NCBI GenBank assembly: GCA_002841785.1
Contig: PHAW01000005.1
Span: 1-45,966 of the forward strand
Direction: 5' to 3'
Origin: Deltaproteobacteria bacterium HGW-Deltaproteobacteria-3
GTDB taxonomy: Bacteria; Desulfobacterota; Desulfobulbia; Desulfobulbales; Desulfurivibrionaceae
Length of the DNA stretch: 45,966 nucleotides
Positions 7,269 to 14,788 of this stretch are shown piece by piece. The first letter of the stretch is position 1. Every line of letters starts with the position of its first letter. Below the pieces are notes generated by a model, which was given only the letters and a program-made list of their open reading frames with translations, did no database searches and was not told the DNA's origin. The position numbers and the translations under genes are program-made.

Positions 7269-8014
7269 TCCGCCCCCCTGGTGAGAAAATGGCGCACTTT
7301 CGGATCTCCGGAGGCGACCGCCTCCTTGGGTTTACCGGTATTGATCATGGTGTGGGTCTCGGCGTCCAGAAAAATCGAGTTGGTGCCGATGGCAAGAATG
7401 CTGGCCAAATCGTGGGATATAACCACAATGGTCGTTTCCAGGCTGTCCCGCAGTTCGAGGATCAGATCGTCGAGGCGTCTGGCGGTGGGAGGGTCAAGAC
7501 CGGAAGAGGGTTCGTCGATCACCAGGATATCCGGATCAAGGGCCATGGCCCTGGCCAGACCCGCCCGTTTTTTCATGCCGCCGCTCAGCTCGGAGGGGTA
7601 AAACTCCTCGAACCCGGCCAGCCCCACCAGGGCCAGCTTGAAGGAAACGATCTCGGCACGTTGGCGCGACGAAAGCGCGGTGTACTCCTTGAGCGGCAAG
7701 GCGATGTTTTCCCCCAAGGTCATCGAACTCCACAGGGCGCCGCCCTGGAACATGATGCCGAGACGCCGCTTGAGCCGCTCCTGCTCCTCATGCTCGACAC
7801 TCCAGAAATCCTCGCCGCCGTAAAAAACAGCGCCCTTGGCCGGGCGTTGCAACCCGATCATGGCCCGCATCACCGTCGTCTTGCCGCAGCCGCTCCCGCC
7901 CATGATGACAAAGATATCCCCCTTGCTGACCACGAAATTAAGATCGCGCTGGATGACAAACTCGCCATAGGCCATGGTCAGGTCGCGGACCTCGATATGG
8001 GCCGCCTCGTGCAT
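7265..8014 (-). CDS. mlaF: Mla-type ABC transporter ATP-binding protein
   Basis: This encodes 249 residues with a complete ABC ATPase: Walker A GGSGCGKTT, signature LSGGMKKR, and Walker B ILVIDEPSSGLDP followed by the switch His in VVISHD. GGMKKR and SGLDPPTARRLDDLI are typical of the MlaF/Ttg2A branch. It powers phospholipid transport with the MlaE permease (4-nt gap upstream) and the MCE protein (4-nt overlap downstream). Confidence 0.95.
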   Translation of the reverse strand: MHEAAHIEVRDLTMAYGEFVIQRDLNFVVSKGDIFVIMGGSGCGKTTVMRAMIGLQRPAKGAVFYGGEDFWSVEHEEQERLKRRLGIMFQGGALWSSMTLGENIALPLKEYTALSSRQRAEIVSFKLALVGLAGFEEFYPSELSGGMKKRAGLARAMALDPDILVIDEPSSGLDPPTARRLDDLILELRDSLETTIVVISHDLASILAIGTNSIFLDAETHTMINTGKPKEAVASGDPKVRHFLTRGAE

Positions 8015-8018
8015 GATT

Positions 8019-9158
8019 TTAAATCCCCAACCGGTAGAAGATGATGGTCATGAGCGAAGCCGAGATGGTGATCAGCAGGATGCCGGTGACCACCGCCGAA
8101 GTTGCCGCCTCGCCCACCGATTCGGCGCTTCTGCCGCACTGCATCCCGCGCAGACATCCGGCATAGGCAACCATGGCCCCGTAGACGCTGCCCTTGGAGA
8201 GGCCCACCAGGAAATGCTTCAGCTCCAAAGCCCGCAGGGTTTCGATATAGTACTCGAACATGCCGATGTCGAAGATGGTGGCCGAAACCAGCAACCCGGC
8301 CAGCATGCCGACAAAGCCGGCGTACAGGGTAAGCAACGGCACCATCAGCATCAGGGCCAGCATCCGGGGCAGAACCAGGAAATCCACCGGCGAGACCCCC
8401 AGAGTCTTGAAGGCGTCGATCTCTTCGTTGACCTGCATGGTGCCGAGCTGGGCGGCGAACGCCGCGCCGGTGCGGCCGGCGATGATGATCCCGGTCATCA
8501 GCGCCCCCACCTCGCGCACCATGCCGATGGCCACCAGATCGGCAATGAAGATCTGCGCCCCGACCAAGCGAAGCTGATCCGCCCCCAGATAGGCGAGGAT
8601 AAGCCCGACGAGAAAGCTGATCACCGAAACGATGCCCAAAGCCCTGGGCCCGACCTCTTCGATTTCCCACCAGAGATCGCTCAAGCGGAACCGGGCCCGG
8701 CCGCGAAACAGCCGGCCGAAGGAAAGGGTGATCTCACCAAGAAAACGGAGCATCTCGGGAGCGCCGCGAAAGAAGGCGACCGTTGCCGCGCCCACCTGAA
8801 AAAGCATGCTCTGCTGAGTGCTGCTCCGCCGGGCCGCCTTCTGTTCGGGAACGGCAGCGGCCATGGCCAGAAGATGGCGGACACCCTTGGGCAATCCTTC
8901 TTGATCAATGCTGACCCCGCGTTCAGCGCAGAGGGCGAACAACGCACGGAGAAAGGCGAGGAAGCCGGTATCCCAGGCGGAGAGCTGCGCGGTGTTGAAG
9001 GAGAGACGGAGACCATCTCCCAGCTCGGGCAGGATCACCCCGGCTGCGGGCAGATCCTGGTCCTGGCGCCAGCGGCCACCGCACGATACCTCCAGCAGAT
9101 CGTCACCGATGCGGCGCGTATCGAGCTGCCATTGCCTTTCGTTGCTGTTCCGGACCAT
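8019..9158 (-). CDS. mlaE: MlaE permease with N-terminal STAS-like domain
   Basis: This encodes 379 residues, about 120 more than classical MlaE. Residues 1-110 form a soluble STAS-like region (LPELGDGLRLSFNTAQLSAWDTGFLAFLRALFALC). In Escherichia coli that role is played by the separate MlaB protein, so MlaB and MlaE appear fused. Residues 120-379 carry the permease, with the conserved GREVGALMTGIIIAGRTGAAFAA-type loop (here MVREVGALMTGIIIAGRTGA) and NEEIDAFKTLGVSPVDFLVLPR. It is the first gene of the minus-strand operon. No strong ribosome binding site is visible at the start, so a slightly different start is possible. Confidence 0.92.
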   Translation of the reverse strand: MVRNSNERQWQLDTRRIGDDLLEVSCGGRWRQDQDLPAAGVILPELGDGLRLSFNTAQLSAWDTGFLAFLRALFALCAERGVSIDQEGLPKGVRHLLAMAAAVPEQKAARRSSTQQSMLFQVGAATVAFFRGAPEMLRFLGEITLSFGRLFRGRARFRLSDLWWEIEEVGPRALGIVSVISFLVGLILAYLGADQLRLVGAQIFIADLVAIGMVREVGALMTGIIIAGRTGAAFAAQLGTMQVNEEIDAFKTLGVSPVDFLVLPRMLALMLMVPLLTLYAGFVGMLAGLLVSATIFDIGMFEYYIETLRALELKHFLVGLSKGSVYGAMVAYAGCLRGMQCGRSAESVGEAATSAVVTGILLITISASLMTIIFYRLGI

Positions 9159-9370
9159 GGGACACGACCAGTGTATTCATTCCCGATTCGGGAACTCAAG
9201 GGGAATACCTCGTTACGGGCTGTTGCGCGAGGGATTTCCCGGCACAACCATCGGGAATCCATGGGGCAACCCATACCCTCAACAATATCATGGAGAATCG
9301 CCCCGACGCTGTCAACCGGAAAACAGGCAGCCCGCCCCGGCCCTGGCAGGAATTGCCCGCCTGCGCAATT

Positions 9371-9405
9371 AAAAAAGGACGGCCGCCCATGGGGACGGCC
9401 ATCCT
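9371..9405 (-). terminator. Rho-independent terminator of the cytochrome gene (minus strand)
   Basis: Read on the minus strand, AAGGATGGCCGTCCC pairs with GGGCGGCCGTCCTT with one mismatch and runs into TTTTTT (9376-9371). It lies 33 bases past the cytochrome stop at 9438. The interval from here to the mlaE start at 9158 shows no gene and must hold the mlaE promoter. Confidence 0.8.
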
Positions 9406-9437
9406 TGCTTTTTCCGCGCCGTTTGCAACAGGCGAGG

Positions 9438-11130
9438 TTATTTCTTTTGCAGCATCTTCCTGGCCATGGCCAGGTTGTGATAGGCAATTACCCGGATCTT
9501 GCCGGCATTCGGATTATCCGATTGCCTGTCCAGCTCAGCCAGGAAACGCTCCAGCTCCGTGCGGGCCTTGGCGGTCTTTTTGTCGTTAAAGGGGATGGAG
9601 AGATCGACCCCTTTGACATCCCAGGCATCCTTGGGGAGCACCGCAAAGGGAGCAATATCCTCCACCTTGCGATTGGCGGCCAGGGCGGGCTCCTCCCAGG
9701 CCAGATCGCTGAAACGGAGGCCGTTCTTGTCGGCGGCGGGTGCCAACCACGATGAAGGCGTCGTTCACGTCGGTGGCCTTGCGCGCCACCTCGAAGGTGA
9801 GCGGTTCGCCGATCTGCGGGTTGCCGGGGATATTCCGTTTGGGAATGGCGCGGAAGAGCAGCTTGGTCGGACCAAGCTCCCTGGTCTGGTTCATGACCGC
9901 CATGGGATAAGGCTTGACCGGAATCCATCGGCCAGCGGCGTTTTTGATGATGGTCGGCAAGTCGCGGGTGCCGTAGTACTCCTTGTGCTTGCCGTAGGGG
10001 GTCTCCACGCCAAAGGTGTTCCCCTGGCCCCAGAAGGTGTATTGGTAGGCGCCGGAAACGGTGATGTGACAGGAGGTGCAATCCACCTTGCCGTGGGGCG
10101 AGCTGTTGACCGCCTTGACGATCTCGCCGTGGCACTCGGCGCAGGACTTGCGCGCATCATCGGCGGCGAGATGGCCGAACTGATGGTTGACCGGCTTGTG
10201 GCAGTCGAGGCACTGGATTCCCGCCTTGACGTGGGCGCCCTGCGGGAGATTGGCCGGGAAGGAATATTCACCCCGCATGTAGCCGGCGCCGCGCCGACGG
10301 TCCATGGGTCCGGCATGGCAGATGCTCGCCCGGCCGCCGCCATAGCAACTTGGGGTATCGGGCTTGCCGAAGGCGTGCGTCCCCTTGTTGGCCACCGGCT
10401 TGAAGTGGCAGTCGTTGCAGGTGGCGTGGCACATGTTGCAGGACCGGTCGGAGGCCGCATTCTGCGCCGGACTGTAGGGCACGGCGGTGCCGGCCTTGAG
10501 GGCTTCTTCGTTCTGGCCGAACCACATCCCGCAGTTCTGCGGCCCGGGAAGCTTTTCGCTCCAATCGCGGTAGGCCCTCTGGTGCTTCATCAGCCCCTTG
10601 GCCGAACGGTTGTAATCCTTGACCTCCTTGGCATGACAACGGCCGCAGGTTTTCTCGGCCACCTGCGGGGCATAGGCCATGGTCTCCCGGTCACGGTCGT
10701 GCCACTCTATGCCGACGATCTTTTTGACTCCGGCCTGTTCCAGTTTTTGAGGGTCGCCCTTGGGAAGCATGCTGTTCATGCCCTCCCCCTTGGGCTTCAA
10801 GGGTTGCAGGGCGCCTGCAGCCTCACGGGAGATCGCCTCGCCCTTCAGCTTCTTGCCCGCCCCCACCAGGAAAGGACGGAGCACCCCCTGGTGGGCCGCC
10901 TCCTTGTCCAAGGCCCTGGGGTCGCCCAAGTGGCAGTCCACGCAGGTGGGCTTGCCTTGCATGTTCACCTCCTGGTCCACCCGGGCCGGGTCCAGGTACA
11001 TCGCCTCAGCCCCCAGTTCCCTCATCTTCCCCTGGTTGCCGTGACAGGCAACACAGCCCGACCCGGGGTCAAAACCCCAGGCCGTCCCGGCCGTCACCAG
11101 CAGCAGTACAACCGCAATCACAGTTCTCAT
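9438..11130 (-). CDS. Periplasmic octaheme cytochrome c, apparently frameshifted near its 3' end
   Basis: The ATG at 11130 has AAAGGAGGAA upstream. A signal peptide (TVIAVVLLLVTAGTAWG) precedes eight CXXCH heme sites: CVACH, CVDCH, CGRCH, CNMCH, CNDCH, CLDCH, CAECH and CTSCH. An extra C-x8-CH (CYGGGRASICH) may be a non-standard site. The spacing and the RAYRDWSEKLPGPQNCGMW region recall the HAO/octaheme and ExtKL-like multiheme group. I cannot name a precise family. The reading frame breaks near 9736-9746: IVVGT continues one base later as PAADKNGLRFSDLAWEEP and runs to 9438. A single extra C in a CCCGCCGCC run would explain it. All heme sites precede the break. The likely role is periplasmic electron transfer, controlled by the divergent two-component pair. 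Confidence 0.82.
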
Positions 11131-11188
11131 GGCTTCCTCCTTTGGCACCTCTTGACCTCATATGGCCTGACCTCAACCATTATAGCAT

Positions 11189-11204
11189 TACACAAACCGT
11201 GCCA
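11189..11204 (-). promoter_or_regulatory. Sigma-54-like promoter for the cytochrome gene
   Basis: On the minus strand TGGCACG-GTTT-GTGTA resembles the sigma-54 consensus TGGCACG-N4-TTGCW. The -24 element is perfect; the -12 element deviates at two bases, including C to T in the TGC core. A start near 11177 would give a 5' leader of about 45 bases. The divergent operon encodes a sigma-54 activator, and palindromes lie about 120-165 bases upstream, the usual place for enhancer sites. Confidence 0.55.
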
Positions 11205-11254
11205 GGTCACGACCCGAGCCGGACCAGGCAGAAACAGCCAACAATAAAAACAGG

Positions 11255-11283
11255 TTGACCCGCGGCACTCAGCAACGTACGGT
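11255..11283 (+). promoter_or_regulatory. Possible sigma-70 promoter of the kinase-regulator operon
   Basis: TTGACC (11255-11260), a 17-base spacer and TACGGT (11278-11283). The -35 is good and the -10 poor. The first GGTGCA palindrome starts eight bases later, so bound regulator would sit at the transcription start, suggesting autoregulation. Confidence 0.35.
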
Positions 11284-11290
11284 GATACTG

Positions 11291-11348
11291 GGTGCATTTT
11301 GCACCGCGCATGGGTGCAATGGTCATCCGGATTGGTGCAGAATGCACC
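11291..11348. promoter_or_regulatory. Array of GGTGCA-N3-TGCACC palindromes (probable regulator binding sites)
   Basis: Two perfect palindromes occur: GGTGCA-TTT-TGCACC (11291-11305) and GGTGCA-GAA-TGCACC (11334-11348). Between them is a half site, GGTGCA at 11313-11318, with a degenerate partner. The starts are 22 and 21 bases apart, about two helical turns, so all three face the same side of the helix. The array sits between the divergent cytochrome and kinase/regulator genes. It is the likely site for the NtrC-type regulator encoded at 13291-14625. Confidence 0.78.
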
Positions 11349-11359
11349 GCGAGGTCATC

Positions 11360-13294
11360 ATGAAACGTTTGGGTATACGCCGCAAGACGCTGGTTACTCT
11401 GCTGGGGGTGGCGGTCCCGTCGCTGCTCGCCTTTTCGGCGCTGATCATCGCCTCCACCGCCCTCATCCTCCAGCAGAACGCCTCCCGCCAAGTCAGTTCG
11501 CTGGCCGAGCGGTCGGCAACCAGCCTGGCCGAGATGGTGGGCCGCTCGCAGGCCACTCTGACGACCATGGCGGCCTCCCCGGAGGTGGACGATTATCTGG
11601 CCGTGCTGGCCTCGGGCGACCAAGCCCGGCTGGTCGAGGCGCTCCGGCGCCTGGAACGCACCTTCCTCGGCTGGCAGAAGCTGGACACAACCATCCAGGC
11701 GATTCGCCTGATCGACCCCGCCGGCAATGTGCTGGTCAAGATCAAGGAAGGAAAGCTCGTGCCCGCCACCGGTCCGGCCCGTCCTCCCTTCGCCCTGCCC
11801 GCGGTCCATTCGGTGGCGGGCCGCGATTTCTTCCAGGCCGCGCTCCGGCTGCCCCGCAAAGGCGTGATCATCTCCAATCTGGAACGGGGCAAGGTCGAGG
11901 AAGAGGAGACCTTCTGCCCGGCCATGGTACGTTTTGCCACGCCGCTGATCGGAGCGGATAACGCCGAGGTCGGGGTGCTGGTGATCAATGTTTGGGGCGA
12001 GCAGGCCGGCCGGTTGATCAACCGCCTGATCGCCGAGGCCGAGGGAAGTGCCTTCCTGATCGAACGCAACCCTGCAGACCCGCAGCGAAACGGCATTTAT
12101 CTCTTCCATCGGGACGAGACATGCGAGTTCGGCGACCAGACCGGCAGCCACCGCACCATCTTCGACGATTATCCCCGCGAAATCACCAGCACCTGGCTCA
12201 ACCGCGACCGCGGCATCGCTTACGACCCGCGCACCAAGGATATCCTGGCCCATGCCTACTATTCACCCTACGGACTGCGGGACCGGGGCTGGGTGGTGGT
12301 GGTCAATGCCCGGCGGGACTTCTTCCTGGGGCCATTGACCACCATCGGCCGCCGGACCGCACTCTGGGCCGCGGTGGTGCTGATCCTCGCCCTGGCGGCT
12401 TCTCTCTTTTTCGCCCGCTCCCTGACCCGCCCGATCCAGGACGTGGTGGAGGGCATCCGCAGAATGGAAAAAAACACGGACGAACGGATACCGGAAGGAT
12501 CGCAGGACGAAATCGGTTTTCTGGCCGGGGAGATCAACCGGATGGCTGATGCCATCCAGCACAACGCCGAAGAGCAGTTGCGGGTGGAGGAACACATCCG
12601 GGATACGGAAAAACTTGCCTCCATCGGGGAGATGGCAGCCGGACTGGCGCATGAACTCAATACCCCGCTCGGCAACATCAAGGCCCTGGCGATCCTGGCC
12701 AGGAAGGGGATCGAGCGGGGCGAGTGCGACCGGCGCTCACTGACCGGCGATCTGGACGACATCGTCGATCAGGCCGGGAAGTGCAGTGATATCATCACCG
12801 GGCTGCTGAGCTTTGCCCGGCGCTCCGAAGCAAGGCCGACGCCCCAAGACCCGACAAGCCTCATGGGCGAGGCCTTGGCCCTGGTCAGGATGCGGGCCGA
12901 AAAGAAAGCGGTCCGGCTCACCTGCAACGACCCCGGCCTGCTTCCGTCCCTGCTGGTCGACGGCGACCAGTTGCGCCAAGTCTTTGTCAACATCCTGCTC
13001 AACGGGATTGATGCCGCGCCGGGCGGCGAGGTGAGCGTAACGCTTCATCAACAGGAGGGCGGGGTGCGGATCGATTTCCGGGACAACGGCAGCGGCATCG
13101 CCCCGGAACATCTGGGCCGGATCTTCGACCCTTTTTTCACCACCAAGGAGGTGGGCCAGGGCACCGGCCTCGGCCTTTCGGTGAGCTACGGCATGATCAA
13201 CGCCATGGGCGGAAGCATCACCGTGGAGTCGCAACCAGGCGAGGGCGCCTGCTTCACGGTGTTCCTCCCCAAGACACAGGAGACAGGAGCATGA
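11360..13294 (+). CDS. Membrane sensor histidine kinase (dCache-like sensor, HAMP, HisKA, HATPase)
   Basis: This encodes 644 residues. ATG 11360 is chosen over an earlier in-frame ATG at 11255 because GAGG (11351-11354) precedes it and the membrane anchor begins right after it. TM1 spans about residues 12-36. A periplasmic dCache-like sensor (about 37-330) includes AERSATSLAEMVGRSQATLTTMA and the VVVVNARRDFF end. TM2 spans about 333-355, and a HAMP domain follows. The HisKA box has His431 in GLAHELNTPLGNI. The ATPase domain has N box NILLNGIDAA, G1 DNGSGI, F box FDPFFTTK and G2 GTGLGLS. Its 3' end overlaps the regulator gene by 4 nt. The ligand is unknown; the divergent cytochrome suggests a redox or respiratory substrate. 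Confidence 0.94.
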   Translation: MKRLGIRRKTLVTLLGVAVPSLLAFSALIIASTALILQQNASRQVSSLAERSATSLAEMVGRSQATLTTMAASPEVDDYLAVLASGDQARLVEALRRLERTFLGWQKLDTTIQAIRLIDPAGNVLVKIKEGKLVPATGPARPPFALPAVHSVAGRDFFQAALRLPRKGVIISNLERGKVEEEETFCPAMVRFATPLIGADNAEVGVLVINVWGEQAGRLINRLIAEAEGSAFLIERNPADPQRNGIYLFHRDETCEFGDQTGSHRTIFDDYPREITSTWLNRDRGIAYDPRTKDILAHAYYSPYGLRDRGWVVVVNARRDFFLGPLTTIGRRTALWAAVVLILALAASLFFARSLTRPIQDVVEGIRRMEKNTDERIPEGSQDEIGFLAGEINRMADAIQHNAEEQLRVEEHIRDTEKLASIGEMAAGLAHELNTPLGNIKALAILARKGIERGECDRRSLTGDLDDIVDQAGKCSDIITGLLSFARRSEARPTPQDPTSLMGEALALVRMRAEKKAVRLTCNDPGLLPSLLVDGDQLRQVFVNILLNGIDAAPGGEVSVTLHQQEGGVRIDFRDNGSGIAPEHLGRIFDPFFTTKEVGQGTGLGLSVSYGMINAMGGSITVESQPGEGACFTVFLPKTQETGA

Positions 13295-14625
13295 GCCGAG
13301 TGATTGTGGTGGACGACGATCCGCTGGCCTGCCGCATTCTTACGCGGATGCTGGGGCCGGACCATCAGGTGGCCGCCTTCGGCAACGGGGAGGAGGCCCT
13401 GGCCCACTTCCGCCGTTACGGCGCGGAGATCATCCTGAGCGATCTGAAGATGCCGCGCTTGGGGGGGATGGAGCTGCTGGCCAGGGTGAAGGAGATCAAC
13501 CCGGAGGTTCCGGTGTTCATCATCACCGGCCACTCCTCCCTGGACGGCGCGGTGTCGGCGGTAAAGAACGGGGCCTACGATTACATCGCCAAACCCTTCG
13601 ACCCGGACGACGTCCTGGTGCGGATCAACCGAGCCCTCAAGGAACGGCGGCTGGAGGAGACGGTGGCCCTCTATCGCCAGGAACGGGAGCTGGAGCAGGA
13701 ACGCCATACCCCGCTCACCCGCAGCCGCGGCATGGAAGAGGTTCTGGAACTGGGCCGCCGGGCCGCCCGCAGCGACAGCAGCGTCTTGATCCAGGGGGAA
13801 ACCGGGGTCGGCAAGGAACTGGTGGCGCGGATGATCCACCATTGTTCCCCGCGGCGCGACCGGCCCTTTGTCCCGCTCAATTGCGGCGCCCTGGCCGAGG
13901 GGGTGCTGGAAAGCGAGCTGTTCGGCCATGAACGGGGCGCCTTTACCGGAGCCGTGGCCCGCAGGGCCGGCTACTTCGAACTGGCCAACCACGGCACCCT
14001 GTTTCTCGATGAGATCGGCACCGCAGGCAACCCCTTCCAGATCAAGCTGTTGCGCGTCCTGCAGGACCGCACCGTGACCCGGGTCGGCAGCGGCACGCCC
14101 ATCGGAGTCGATACCCGCATCCTCGCCGCCACCAACCAGAACCTGGAGGAGGCGGTCCGGCGCGGCACCTTTCGCAACGATCTCTACTACCGGTTGAGCG
14201 TCGTTACCCTGATGATCCCCCCCCTGCGCGAACGACCGGAGGATATCCCGCTCCTGGTCGAGCACTTCATGCAACGCTACAGTCAGATTAATCCGCGGAT
14301 CAGCGGCATGTCCGAGGCGGGTCGACGTCTGCTGCAAGGGTACGACTATCCGGGGAATGTCCGTGAACTGGAGAACATCATCGAACGGGCCATGATCCTG
14401 GAGACCTCGGAACTGCTCACCCCCCAGAGCCTGCTGGTGGAGGGGGGAGACACGGCGGGATCGGCGGAGGAGGAACCACTCCGCATGGAGGAGGCCGAGC
14501 GGGACCACATCCTGCGGGTTCTGCATTCCTGTCGGGGCAGAAAGTTGGAGGCGGCGCGGCTTTTGGGAATCAACAAGACCACGCTCTGGCGCAAGATGAA
14601 ACGGTACGGACTGGAAGGGGAATAG
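13291..14625 (+). CDS. NtrC-family sigma-54 response regulator
   Basis: This encodes 444 residues in three domains. The receiver has the acidic pair after VIVVDDD, phospho-acceptor Asp51 in IILSDLKMP and Lys in IAKPFDP. The AAA+ domain has Walker A GETGVGKE, the sigma-54 contact loop GAFTGA (about residues 216-221) and Walker B LFLDEI. The C-terminal Fis-type helix-turn-helix is LEAARLLGINKTTLWRKMKRYGL. It is cognate to the upstream kinase (ATGA overlap). The GAFTGA loop means it activates sigma-54 promoters. The palindrome array and the sigma-54-like promoter of the cytochrome gene make that gene the probable target. Confidence 0.95.
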   Translation: MSRVIVVDDDPLACRILTRMLGPDHQVAAFGNGEEALAHFRRYGAEIILSDLKMPRLGGMELLARVKEINPEVPVFIITGHSSLDGAVSAVKNGAYDYIAKPFDPDDVLVRINRALKERRLEETVALYRQERELEQERHTPLTRSRGMEEVLELGRRAARSDSSVLIQGETGVGKELVARMIHHCSPRRDRPFVPLNCGALAEGVLESELFGHERGAFTGAVARRAGYFELANHGTLFLDEIGTAGNPFQIKLLRVLQDRTVTRVGSGTPIGVDTRILAATNQNLEEAVRRGTFRNDLYYRLSVVTLMIPPLRERPEDIPLLVEHFMQRYSQINPRISGMSEAGRRLLQGYDYPGNVRELENIIERAMILETSELLTPQSLLVEGGDTAGSAEEEPLRMEEAERDHILRVLHSCRGRKLEAARLLGINKTTLWRKMKRYGLEGE

Positions 14626-14710
14626 AAGATGGCCTGAGCAGTCGGCGGCGTCAAGAAAGAACACGGAAAAGATCTTTTTTAAATCTCCCCGGAATCAGCG
14701 GATGAATCAC

Positions 14711-14745
14711 GAAAAAAGGCCACCCCCCCCAGGGCCGGCCTTTTC
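14711..14745. terminator. Hairpin terminator between convergent regulator and CheZ genes
   Basis: AAAAAAGGCC (14713-14722) and GGCCTTTT (14737-14744) flank a C-rich loop. T tracts lie on both strands, strongest for the minus-strand cheZ transcript. It lies between two convergent genes. Confidence 0.65.
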
Positions 14746-14788
14746 TCCATTTCGTTTCTCTCCGGCTTGCGCCAGCCCGCAGCGGCTC

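Noticed and set aside
7974-9755. 593-residue plus-strand open frame opposite mlaE and the cytochrome
   Set aside because: Spans two real minus-strand genes; low-complexity product.
9438-11130. Selenocysteine (in-frame UGA) as explanation for the broken cytochrome frame
   Set aside because: The two parts are in different frames, so a recoded stop cannot join them.
9499-11247. 582-residue plus-strand open frame opposite the cytochrome
   Set aside because: Shadow frame; CXXCH motifs and signal peptide are on the minus strand.
13186-14664. 492-residue minus-strand open frame opposite the sigma-54 regulator
   Set aside because: Shadow of a clear NtrC-family gene.
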